Shown piece after piece: positions 1-11,609 of a DNA stretch of 64,000 nucleotides. Positions within the stretch are counted from its first letter, which is position 1. The number at the start of each line of letters is the position of its first letter. The notes under the pieces are model-generated. The model was given only the letters and a program-made list of their open reading frames with translations. It was not told where the DNA came from and made no database searches. This DNA comes from Primula veris (lineage: Eukaryota > Streptophyta > Magnoliopsida > Ericales > Primulaceae), in NCBI GenBank assembly GCA_963682055.1, contig OY821744.1, positions 6,984,835 through 7,048,834 on the forward strand. Reading direction: 5' to 3'. The position numbers and the translations under genes are program-made.

Positions 1-790
1 CTAAAATAACACAGAAAGTAATTAGTCTATGTATGTATATGTGTGTATATATATGTGTATATATATATGTTTGTGTACGTGTGATTGGTAATTAATGTTT
101 TGTGTCACTTTTGCTTTAATGGTTTCTGTGCTATTTGGCTTGCCTGCTGAAATAACTGAGAAAGTAATGGTATTAGTGTATGTGTGTATGTATGTATGTA
201 TACGTGTGTATATATATGTGCGCGTGTGTTATATATATCATATGTGTGTGTGTATGTGTGATTGTTCATTAATGTTTAGTGTCGCTTTTGTTTTAATTGT
301 CTCTCTGTTATTTGCCTTGTCTGCTAAACTAACATAGAAAGTAATGGATTAAGGAACTTCCTGCTTGGTTGTGTTATGGTTGATTTGGTGTATGTACGTA
401 TATGTGTCTATTAGTGTCGCTTTTGTTTTTATTGTTTTTGTGTTATTTTCCTTGTCTGCTAAAATATTACAGAAAGTAATGCATTCAGGAATTTCCTGCT
501 ATAGTCTGTGTTATGATTGGTTTAGTTTATGTATGTATATGTATGTATATAGGTGTTTATTTGTGTGTATGTGTGATTGTTGGTTAATGTTAGTGCCGCT
601 TTTGTCTTTATTGTTTCTGTGTTATTTGCCTTGTCTGCTAAAATAACATAGAAAGTAATGGATTCAGGAAATTCCTGCTAGGTTGTGTTATGAGTGATTT
701 AGTGTATGTATGTATGTATGTATATGCGTCTATGATTGTTGATTAATGTTTAGGGGTACTTGTTTTTTAAAATTGTTTTGCCTGCTAGAT
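1..790 (+). repeat. Tandem array in importin-alpha intron
   Basis: A unit of about 135-180 bp repeats with variable length. A landmark meaning roughly CTGCTAAAATAACA then GAAAGTAATG recurs near 1, 146, 322, 458 and 635, and decayed at 783, 930 and 2275. Each unit also carries a GTATGTATGTATATGTGTG-like microsatellite and a TTTTGTTTTAATTGT block. The length variation comes mostly from the embedded GTAT/GTGT tracts. Confidence 0.8.
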
Positions 791-1228
791 AGCTTAGGAA
801 GTAACCATCTTTCTGTAATTAACTAATTTTATTGCATCAAGTGGCAGTTTCCGATTTGCAATAGTATACGCATGCATATATGTACGTATATGTACGACTG
901 TTGATTTGGTTTCCAGATTTCAATGGTTTTGTATGCTAAAGTAGCATATGTGGTAACAGTTTCAGTATTTCTTTTTTTGAAATAACTTCAGTGTTTGATT
1001 GTTGATTAGTGTATAGGGCCACATTCGTTTTCAATTGTTTTTATTTTTCTTGCTTTTTGCATCGCCTGTGTACCAGGGAAGTAATTAGGACTAGGGTGTA
1101 AGAGGCTGCAACACCCATATTAAGAGAAATCTATTTTGTTACTATGTATTATAACAAACACTTGCAGGTTTTTAGCCTTTTAGCACATCATATAATGACA
1201 AAAAATTCCACGTGGAATTGCCCCTCCC

Positions 1229-1924
1229 CATTGTTTCAAAAGGCGGCCTAGGCGTTAGGCGGCACTTAGCCGCCCCGCTTTTATGTAGACATTTCACTTT
1301 GTAGTTTATTTCAGGTCTAACCAGACTTTGATGGGTCAACCCGGTTTCAATGGGTTAAAAAAACATCTAATAAACAAAAGAACATATTAAACCTAATAAA
1401 TTTAGGTCTGTAATAACCACCTTTTTTCGATCGACGTGCAACCTCTTTCCTAAATCGACGAACAAGGAATAAACTAGACGTGTCCATATTGAACAACTTG
1501 GTGTATGTTCAATTTAATGCTAAAATCAGCAAAAATAAAAAACAAAGGAAAACCACTTAAAATGCAATGGTGATTAGGATTCAAAATTAAGATCCGTCTT
1601 TTAAATTTTGATATCTTATTGATTTTGGATTATATTTGTATTTTACATTTTACATGTCAAACTTCTATTTGAAACATATTTTATAACAAATTTTGCTTAT
1701 GTAACTGCTCGGATGTTGTCCTCCTAGACTTTATTGAATTGTAATCGAATAACTATGAGCTAATAAACTTGAAATGCTTGATTTAACATGAAAAATCATA
1801 TTTACAACATGTCTATTGTATGAGAATCCAAGAAAAACACGTAAAAACACTTGCCGTTTTCCCGCCTAGGCGGTCAGGCGGACCCTTCCCGCCTAGACCC
1901 CGCCTAGCGCCTTTTAAAACCTTG
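1229..1924. mobile_element. Non-autonomous hAT-type DNA transposon, 696 bp
   Basis: The ends are inverted: left CATTGTTTCAAAAGGCG, right the complement of CAAGGTTTTAAAAGGCG. They are followed by G+C-rich subterminal motifs of the GCCTAGGCG type in both orientations. The 8-bp direct repeat CCCCTCCC flanks it at 1221-1228 and 1925-1932, which is the target duplication length of the hAT superfamily. The inside (about 1300-1840) is AT-rich with no transposase frame, so it would have moved in trans. Confidence 0.85.
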
Positions 1925-2455
1925 CCCCTCCCATACAGGGACCCTGCTTCCGCCACTGATGTGTACCTTGAAAGTCTAAAATAATATAAGTAGTAATGAT
2001 TTCAGTATTTGTGCTGCAAAATCTGCAATGAAAGTTATCCTTATAATGATGCCTTATCTGATCGATTATATGAAGGTATGTATGTGTGCTGATTTCACAT
2101 TCTAATTGTTGCTTACTGTTTAGGGTAGCTTTGTTTTCTACCTTCTTACTCTGCCACAGGAAATGGCGATATCAGTAGTTTGTGTTGCAAGTAGTAGTTT
2201 GTTTACATGGGTTGTTCAAAAGGATAGTCACATTAGTTTAGGGTCACTTTTGTTTTTCATTTTCTTTTACCTTGCCTGCTAAATTAACTGAGAAAGTAAT
2301 GATTTCAGGATTTGGATTGTTAACAGTATCAGATTTTAAATATGCAGGAAAAAGTATCCTTATAATTATGCCTATTAACAATTGGATATGTTTGGTTGAT
2401 CCTTGGTAGTGTTAGCGATAAATGTATACTTTTTTGGTATTATGTATAAGCATTG

Positions 2456-2675
2456 GTCCCTCCGTCCCTAATAAGTGTCCATTATGAAACTACGTGCAAA
2501 TTTGACTTGCAAAAATCACTTGTCTAAATTGCCGAAATCAAAGTTTTCAAAAGCTTTACGCATATTATATGATCAAGTTTAAAAAAAATTAGTTTTAGCC
2601 AATTTAGATACGTGATTTTTGCAGTAAAAGTTGCAAGTGGTTTCGTAGTGGACATTCATTCTGGGGCGGAGAGAG
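2456..2675. mobile_element. Decayed Stowaway-like MITE
   Basis: The left end reads TCCCTCCGTCCCTAATAAGT and the right end is its imperfect inverse (GGGGCGGAGAGAG) before TA at 2676-2677. The inner parts GTGTCCATTATGAAAC and GTTTCGTAGTGGACAT are also inverted. The left TA is no longer clear. The CTCCCTCCGT terminus is typical of Stowaway (Tc1/mariner) MITEs. Confidence 0.7.
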
Positions 2676-2749
2676 TATATGAGTATACGTGTTGTTGGTA
2701 AAAGTGGGAAAAAGTGTACTTTTTGATTTTGTATTGGCAGTGAAAAGTA

Positions 2750-2993
2750 CTCCCTATGTCCATATTAATAGTCAAATTTGCTTTTGGACACCGTCCCAAA
2801 ATAATTGTCCAATATGTCATTTAAATGTTTTAGCTCCTCATATACCCTTATGTAATAAGTATTGTTTTTTCAATTCATGAATATCATTACTATATTAAGG
2901 GTATATTTGAAAATTTATACACATATTTATAACTCCGTCCAACATCTATTACTATTCGGGAAAAACCTATGTGGACTATTAAGGGTGGGGGTG
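2750..2993. mobile_element. Probable second Stowaway-like MITE, 244 bp
   Basis: It is flanked by TA at 2748-2749 and 2994-2995. The left end CTCCCTATGTCCATATTAAT and the complement of the right end (CACCCCCACCCTTAATAGTC) form an imperfect terminal inverted repeat sharing TTAATAGTC. It sits just downstream of the first Stowaway element. No coding capacity. Confidence 0.5.
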
Positions 2994-3609
2994 TAGTCGA
3001 TAAAGTGGATGTTTCCTGAGAAGTATAAACTTATTACTTAAAAGAAAGTACTTTTTATTTTGAAAACATTAAGAATTTTACTCTTTGGTGTCAATCAACC
3101 AATTAAAATTTACTTTTGTACTTGGAAATTGAAGACTGAAAAAAGCAAAAATCAACACACAGGGCCTGTGATTGTGAATATGTGCTTTTGTGTATCTGTG
3201 TGATCGTTGCGTGTTCTTATTGTTGCTTACTGTTTAGATTTGTTACCAGTTTACCTTGCAATAACACCCTGCATACGGAAGGGACAAAGGAAATAGTGAT
3301 TTCAGTTGCTTGTATTGAAAGTGGTAGTTTCTTTTTCAATTTGTGGATTCTTTTTCCATATATTGTGGAAAGTGTTGGTTAGAAACTAATTTGCTGAATG
3401 CTGCCTTGCATATAGTATTCAGCATATGGTGTCCATATGTAAGTGTATTTATACATTTGTGCTGTTTGTGTGTATTGAACACAAGTCCAGTACAGTTTTC
3501 CTCGCTCTCGAATTGGGTTAGGTGTTTCAAACTACATTATATTAACATTGTTTCGCCTCAAGACAGACGCATCTTCTGTACTAACTATGTATATTTCATA
3601 TGCTTGCAG

Positions 3610-6600
3610 TTAGAAAGTCTCCCTGGTATGGTAGCTGGTGTATGGTCAGAAGATAACGAAGTTCAGCTAGAAGCAACCACTCAATTTCGGAAACTTCTTT
3701 CTATAGGTTCTCTTTTTTCTTATACCAAGCTAATGATTTTTATCATTCTAAACTTTTGTTCTCTCGCATGGTCACATTGGTTAGTTGATCTGATTCAATA
3801 TATGTTCTTTCAACTTCTCTCAACAGAACGTAATCCTCCTATTGAGGAGGTGATACAAACTGGTGTTGTTCCCCGTCTCGTTGTGTTTCTGTCCAGGGAA
3901 GACTATCCTCCGCTTCAGGTTTATTCTACTAAGCCCTTTTTAAGTATTCTAATTTATGTTACGGGATGATGATTACAGTTCTTATACTAACTTATTATCT
4001 GATTTTAATCTTCTGCGCCAACCTACAAAAGTTGGCACATATTTCATTAACCTACAAAAGTTAACAAATATTTCACCAACTTTACGTGTTTCAAATGAAT
4101 TGAAAACAAATATATAGTTACCCTTTCTATTTATATGTACTAGGTAGAAAACAAATATATAGGCCGGGGTACAAATGAATTGAGAAAATCAAATGAATTG
4201 AAACACAGATTTATACGTGTTTCAGCTTTACCACATTTTCCCATTATAGTCCCCAACAATGATTTTTTATTATGTGGTGCACAAGAGGGAAAAATAAATA
4301 GGGTATGGTACTGTTGTCAACTTTTAGGTTGGTGTACAGAGCCAAAATCTTAAGATACCTTAGTGCATAAATGTTGTAGTTACCCTTTATTTACTTGAAA
4401 GTTGATGCTTTGCTTACATGTTTGTTTCCCCCCCTCCAAATCTTGTTTAGTTTGAGGCAGCTTGGGCTCTAACAAACATTGCATCTGGCACTTCTGAAAA
4501 CACCAAAACTGTCATCGAGCATAGTGCTGTTCCAATTTTTGTGAGACTTCTTAGTTCCCCAAGTGATGATGTCCGTGAACAGGTACATGTTTTTGATACA
4601 TTCTTGCGAGCAGAACATTCTTAATGATTTATACTGCCATTTTTATTACTACTTTGGGAAATTAAATATTACTTTTGTAGACCAACCTTTCGACTTGTAA
4701 TGAATTATACACCATGGTATTAAGTTTTACAGTTTAGAAATCAAGATACACGAAATAAAAAGTAGTACACCAACCTATCAAAATACACAAGCGCTTAGAC
4801 ATTTTAATTTTATTCCTGGTATACTGTTTTTTCGGTTTTGCGTAGATTGGTGTTTAGCGCACGAGCCTGACCGAATAATTAGTACATAGGTAGTGCTTTT
4901 GAAATGGAATCTGAATGGTAGTATACTAATTATCTAGTTAGCTTGATTTGCTGATTATTGAAAACCTCTAGGTTGGTGTACTGAAGAGTCTGAAGTGATA
5001 TTTTCCCTTTCATTTAGTTATATAAAATTGAACGAGACGTTACAATACTAAAATGTTTGTCTAATTAGACTTTTGATGTGAACTGTCATAGGCCATATGG
5101 GCTCTGGGTAATATAGCTGGTGACTCACCCAAGTGTCGTGATCTTGTCCTTGACCATGGAGCTCTAATGCCATTGCTTGCACAATTCAACGAGCATGCCA
5201 AACTTTCTATGCTGAGAAACGCCACATGGACATTGTCAAACTTTTGTAGGGGAAAACCACAACCTCAATTTGAACAGGTTAGACATCTCAGACTTATTGT
5301 GGGTCTTTAATGTTTTGGGTATAATGCAAACAACCCCGATGTGCAATTAGCGCCCCCCACATACTATCTATCTTTTTTGCATTCCCGTTTTAAATTTTGG
5401 TATAAACTTTTTTCCATTCCCGTTTTAGATGATTGTTGTTTTGATACCTTTTCCAATATCCATGCTAAATAGCGGCTAACAGAACACGTCATTAACAGCA
5501 AAATTACAAAAAGAAATCATATTTAAGTGAAAAAGTGTTATTTTCTGCAACAATAAATTGGTGTCAACTCGCATTCGGCCACTTTCTATGCATAGTTGTC
5601 AAATTTACATAGTACATGGATGTTATATGCAAGTTACGAAAGTATTTGGGGGTTAATTGCGAAATGCTCATAGTGTATGGGGGTTATCTGAAGTTTACCT
5701 TTTTTCCGTTACGTCTCTACTGAACCTCATTTTGTTGTACTGATGTTGGCAATGTTCTTTGTACTTCATGAGCAGACAAAGCCGGCTCTACCCGCTCTTG
5801 CCCGTCTTATATATTCAAATGACGAAGAAGTCCTCACTGATGCATGCTGGGCATTATCATATCTTTCTGATGGTACAAATGACAAAATTCAAGCCGTAAT
5901 CGACGCTGGTGTCTGTCCTCGACTTGTTGAGATTTTGTTGTGAGTGTTTGATTATTAGTATTGTGATATAGCTTATGTTTGATAACTGAAAGTACTTCGC
6001 TTTTTGTAATGTGAATATTATCTTCTGTAATTAGTCATCCGGCGCCAGCGGTTCTTGTACCTGCCTTGAGGACAGTTGGTAATATTGTTACTGGTGATGA
6101 TCTGCAAACTCAGGTATGACCCTCATAAACAAAATTGACTTTGAGTTGTTTTTCTATCTTGTCATAAGTCACTTTAGATCTATAGACATTTGTTTGACGA
6201 TGCAAAAATTGCTTTTCTCCTGCCTTTGATGTGATTTTTATAACAGTTTCTCTTTGTTTTACACTTTTTGTAATCGGAACCTTATACTCTAGGTCTCCAA
6301 TTGATAATTTTAGCTTTCTTAAATATTGTAGACTAAGTTGCAGGTTAGTTATTAGTTTATATTCAAAGTATGCAGTCATACACTATACTCTGTTTGTTCC
6401 CCATTGTATCATTCTCTGTGTCTTTTCTTTACTTTGGTCCTTTTACTTCATTGGGCGTGGGTTTGTCCAAAGAAAAAATTCTAATCAAAAAATTATTAGC
6501 CACTTTTTTTAGTTTATCAGAGAAAATTATCTGTCCTTGTTTGGTCTCGTTCTCTTTTCTATTAAACTGAGTAGATAATCTGGTTGAAATATTCTGACTG

Positions 6601-7800
6601 TACAATGATAGTGATTTTTTTATGATCTTTCATTCAAATATGCCCTTATAGATTTTATGGCTAGCTTACTTATGTTTCCTGTTCCTTTTCAGGCTATTAT
6701 CGATTTCCGGGCACTTCCTTGCTTGTTGAATCTTTTGACTAGCAATTGCAAGAAAAGCATTAAGAAAGAAGCTTGCTGGACCATTTCGAACATCACCGCA
6801 GGAAATAAGGAACAGATCCAGGTGAGCTCATGTAAACATATAAATGTGAATGTACTTTTAAATCTGTTTTCTGATTTTTTTAACCCGTCTGTGGTTCAAT
6901 CGCTTTTTATGGAGAAGAGCATTCTCTCGGACAATTTATTCGTTGAATGTTAGAATTAAAAACATAGAACTGTGTACTAATGTGGAACTATTTTATTCTG
7001 AACATAGCATAATCCGAAGGGCTCTAAGCATGAATTTAGTAATTTAATCTTCAGTTTGGAATTTCAAATACATTACTTACGGAGAAGAAAATTTCTGAAA
7101 AGCTTAAAACTGTATAGGCTGTAATTGCGGCTGATCTTATTGGGCCGCTTGTGCAACTGCTTCAAAATGCTGAGTTCGAGATCAAGAAAGAGGCAGCTTG
7201 GGCTATATCAAATGCTACATCCAGTGGTACCCATGAGCAAATAAAGTATGGTTGGATTTAAGCCATTATTTTCTTATGCTCCCTATTAAGTGTAAATTGC
7301 AAAGAATCCCCTTGTACTGGGAGTTATTTGCTAAACACCCATAGTACATGTAGGTTATTTGCATATTACCCTACTATTGATTAAACTTCTTGATCTAAAT
7401 TGCATCCTTCTTCTTTCTTGTTAGGTTTTTAGTGAATCAGGGTTGCATAAAACCGTTGTGTGATCTCCTAGTTTCTCCCGATCCGAGAATTGTCACCGTA
7501 TGCTTAGAAGGACTTGAAAATATATTGAAAGTCGGGGAGTCTGAGAAGGCTTTGGGAAATACAGGAGATGTAAATTATTTTGCACAATTGATCGATGAAG
7601 CTGAAGGATTGGATAAAATAGAAAATCTACAGTCTCACGATAATCAGGAGATATATGAAAAGGCTGTGCATATTCTCGAGACTTATTGGTTGGAAGACGA
7701 AGATGAGGAGCAAATGCCTTCTGGGGATGCTTCTCAGGCTGGGTTTAACTTTGGAGGGAATGGACCTTCTGTTCCATCTGGTGGGTTCAACTTTGGTTGA
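3610..7800 (+). CDS. Importin subunit alpha (karyopherin alpha), 3' nine exons
   Basis: Adaptor for nuclear import: it binds basic nuclear localisation signals through armadillo (ARM) repeats and pairs with importin beta. Exons read: 3610-3706, 3827-3918, 4451-4582, 5092-5277, 5776-5939, 6035-6113, 6693-6821, 7118-7245, 7425-7800; all join in phase and give 460 residues to the stop. The signal-binding W...N pairs of ARM repeats are visible: [52 protein letters not shown]. The C terminus is acidic (EDEDEE) and ends GGFNFG, as in plant importin alphas. Family members are about 530 aa, so roughly 70 N-terminal residues (the importin-beta-binding domain) lie left of the window. No frame break is seen. 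Which paralog it is cannot be told from the sequence alone. Confidence 0.95.
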
Positions 7801-10800
7801 AGGTATGCGTTCCTGCAAACATTACTGTATGTCTTGTTAAAAATATCAGTGGTAATATGGCTATCTGGATATAGGTTTATTCTGTTGTACAAAAGCTTCT
7901 CCTCGATTGTGTTATCTTTGTATTTTGTGTGTGAAAAAATCATTTAAAAAAATAAAAATAGTTACGTTGTATTTCTTGGGATTTATGTTTAGTCCAATCT
8001 TTATTGTTCTTTTGCGGTTTATACGAATACTTGTTTTTTTAATTATTTCTTTCAAGATTTAGGGTATGTACTGCCTGCATACGATATACTTCCTCCATCT
8101 CTAGATATACACATTTTGGAAATTTATTTTGTTTCTTCATAAAAATTACCAATTGTCCCTTTAAATCCCTTTATTGTTAGCACTTTGTCACCATAAACTA
8201 GAGGGACAAAAGAAATTTGAGTTCCACCATGCCAATTGGTAAGATGACCTTTTATTCTGGAACATCCCTGAAAAGTTTAGTGATCTCTTACACAGGGTGA
8301 TGGATTATAGTTAAAAAAATCAGTGAAGAAGAATAAATTCTAATTTAAAGATCCAGATTCATGCATCTTAGGCTGTCCAAGGCAATGAGGTGGCTGCCCA
8401 TCGTCTCTTCTATGTGAAAATTTCAAGCTGATTGTCTTGTGCTCTACTTATGTTATGAATTGTTCATTTTTCAACCTTTAATCACTTTAGAAATATATAA
8501 TTTCTGAAGTACAACAAATTCATCTGATTTCGTTAAACATTGCCTCCTTTTCTTGAATAAGAAAAATTATTTTCTCAGCCGTATCCTACCTTGTCTGTAT
8601 TGGAATCTTCCTATGTCTGAGATGTATTCGATCATCCAAAGAGTAAAATAAACAAAACTCTTATGCGTGTCCGTCCTCGTATCCAGAACTTATCCATGTT
8701 GGATGCTCAAATTTCCTTATTTATTTATTCTTTTTGGAGTATCCAAGCTACTGGGTGGATGAGGAAATGGTGGAATTTTATTTTTCTTTCGCACCTCAAG
8801 ATTGCTACAAGAAGGAAATATAGAACTAAAGTAAAAAAAAACTCGTTGTCATTGATTTGTTAGTGTAAAAAGGTGTGCAGGCTAGCCTGCCCGTGTGGTT
8901 GCCCTAGGCAACTTGTAATCTGATCTTCAAGGCAAAATAGGGGTAGTAAGAGTGTTTATTTTTCATCTGTCATTTTTCACCTAGTGATTTAGCATGTGTA
9001 TCGTTCTTAAATGTTCTCTTACTAATCTTTAAATGTATAATTTACAGGATGACCAGCAAAAGTCTTGAAGAGTAGCTGTGGTCCAAGTCCAGGTCCAGGT
9101 CCAGGTTTTGGGTGGTCAAAGTTTCTTTGAGTTCTGGTCGGGTCGTCTTGGTGTGTCGTGTTCGGCCCAAAATCAGTTATGAGTCTTAGCAGCAATATTG
9201 GGGTCTGCAAGAAAGTTGTCAGGTAACTGAAAAATGATGAAGCATTGTTCTGATCTTGGTCATTAAAGAAGAAACCATATGAACAACGTAGCGTCTAGTT
9301 TTATTTTTATTATTTTGTTTGCATCCGGTTGTGGTTTCTCGTTTATCCAGCTCATATACGGTTAAGGTGTCGATCTCATTGTCTTTTGTTTGGTCTCTTT
9401 TTGTCTAGAAAGGCCGAGTCATTAGCTTGCTATTATTGTGCAAGATGTTTCATACCTATGGTTATTATTCATTGTTTCTAGTTTTTCACGGTCTGGTGAA
9501 GTATATTGTTTGAAAGTCAAAGTCGGATGATGTTTGAAATTTGTTTGATTAAAACAGTGTTGACAATGTTAATGTTTATGCTTTATAATTGCTGTTCTAA
9601 AGAGCTTCATTCTCTCTTCCATGTTAGTGGAGGTGTACTTTAGTTCCATGTTAGTGGGATCATTTGAAGTTTTTTTTATGTACGAGTTCTCAGAGTTTAT
9701 TGTTGAGGCAACCCTGGCCCGTTGGTGGTTTTAACGTACTTTTAGAAAAAATCTTTTCGGAGCAAAAAAATCGATTTGTTTTCGCGCTTTTCATGCAGAG
9801 AAAGCTATTTCATTGGTGGTTTAAAGCGGCGTTTTAAAAACCTGCTTCGAAACCAAAAAAGTGCAATTCCAAGAGCTCCCTTTCCCGCTTTTTATACTGA
9901 GAAAGCTTATGCTGTTTTAGGCTTTTAGCACAGCTTTTTCAAAAAAATGCTTGATATGTTTCCTCTTTTAAAACATTGTTTATACACAATGTATAGAGTC
10001 TATAGACGACATCGTATTAGACTATTACTATCCTTAATTGGAAGGGAGATTATTGAAACAATGATGCTGCAATCATTGGTAGCAGTTAATATTACAGCTG
10101 TTCTCGAAAAAGAATCACCCAATTTATCAGTTTCTGTTTTTTTTTTATAACGACGCCATTGTGGGCTGATTCGAGGCATCAACGCCTTTGTTGGAGCTTT
10201 CGGTCTTATTAATAAACCTAAACTTTTGGCACTGTCATCAACTTCTTTTATCAACTCGTCATGTGAATAAAAATCCTATAAAACTTATTTAAAATACGAT
10301 TTTCTCAGTTGAATGGTAATATTAAAATTAAATAACTATTAATGTTTATTAGTTAATATTAAGTAGAGAATCGTGTGTAACCAATTATTTGTTTGGAAAT
10401 TGCTTGTAAAATCCGTATAATTGTTATCCTTTTCTTGAAACCCAAATAATTGCAAATCTCCACCCATGATCGAAAATTGTGTTCCATAACAATATTAAAT
10501 GGTAAAATTGTATTGATTTATGAAATGTATGAGATGCTGATGAATAACGTTTCTCATGGTTTATATAACGTAAAATTTGAAAATTGATGTGAAATCTGAT
10601 AAAAAGTAATGGGTTGGGGAAAACGTTTAATATTTCCCAACTTATCTGCATGGACATGCAGTAGACACATCATCAAAAGTTAACGGGGAGTAGTGGAGAG
10701 AGATTTTAACAGGGTGGTTGTGTAAAAAAAATATTTCCAAACTACAAACTTAAGTAATATGAACGTAACATCATAAAACTTACATTTTTGATATATAAAC

Positions 10801-11125
10801 TAGTCATAATAATCTTGGTTCAAACACGAAATTAACAGCCACTTTTTTTTAAAAATCAAACCCTCAATCTGAAATCGATTCACTTTGTAGTAGGAACCAT
10901 ATAATGATATAATACAAACTTTCCCAGTGACACATAAAGACCCATTTTTTATAATAATTAACAACCCTCTCGTTGGATTTAAGCTACTTGGCAGACGCCA
11001 GTAATCAAATACCGATTGTGTGAGCATTGTATAATCAGTCTCAACCAGTTGTATCAACCACTTTTCTCGGAGAGGCAAAAGAAAAATGTAATACTATGGG
11101 TAGTAAAATTCTAAAAAAGAATATA

Positions 11126-11156
<31 letters not shown>

Positions 11157-11609
11157 AAAAGAAGGGTGAGAGAACTTTATAGCTATAGTTAGCACCTCTC
11201 AGGCTCTCACTCAGCCAGTCACACAATTAATGGCACCCAATTCTCAATACTCCTATTATTCTTGATCTCATCGATTCAACAACAAAAAAAAAACATAACC
11301 AACTAGACTACTAAAAAAGTAAAAATCAATCAGCTCGATCACCAATAATAATACAATACAATTCACAATTGATCTTTTTTTCATATTTTTTTCAAATCTC
11401 AAAACTCAAAACCAAACCCTAGTTTCGATCTCATCACAAACAACAACAAATCGATCACGTGCTTGCCATGCGCCTCACCTCTTTCTCTCTCATCTCCCTC
11501 TCCTCAGAGGCCTCCTCAGATTATTATATTAACAACAACAACAACAATATTAATATTAAAATTACTGTTTTATTACTGACGTCATCGTCGCCGTACACGT
11601 GTCAAGATC
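7801..11609. other. Importin 3' flank, intergenic DNA and NDT1 leader
   Basis: A candidate polyadenylation signal AATAAA lies at 7951-7956, 150 bases after the importin stop. The rest to about 11,200 is AT-rich with no supportable gene. A decayed dispersed repeat lies at about 9,820-9,960. From about 11,230 the DNA becomes CAA- and CT-rich (many ACAACAACAA and CTCTCTCTC tracts), which fits the untranslated leader of the NDT1 gene; an A/T run TATATAAATAAATAAATAAA at 11,122-11,141 could be its TATA region, but this is inference. Confidence 0.5.
9820..9960 (+). repeat. Dispersed AAAGCTT-rich repeat, copy 1
   Basis: Resembles 14,985-15,145 and 38,185-38,350. The shared elements are a TTTAAAAA-GCG start, a CGCTTTTTAT block, an AAAGCTTA block and TTTTAGCA, ending near a TTT(C/T)AAAAA(A)-GC stretch. 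No ends or target duplication could be defined, so the class is unknown. Confidence 0.5.

Larger units (their letters stand above)
1..3609 (+). other. Intron of importin-alpha gene, left end outside window
   Basis: No coding exon of the importin gene is seen here. The stretch ends in a good acceptor (TTGCAG at 3604-3609) just before the first visible exon, so I read it as one long intron. It holds a tandem array (1-780 with decayed copies further on), a hAT-type element (1229-1924) and two Stowaway-like elements (2456-2675, 2750-2993). Short open frames in the array come from the repeat and are not genes. Confidence 0.75.

Noticed and set aside
95..646. Open frames of 80 and 93 codons with YVCMYVCIRVYIY-like sequence
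   Set aside because: They are translations of the tandem array and GTATGT microsatellites in the importin intron, with no start context or homology.
8085..8210. Possible further Stowaway MITE (CTTCCTCCATCTCTAG)
   Set aside because: The right end does not pair convincingly and no TA duplication is clear.
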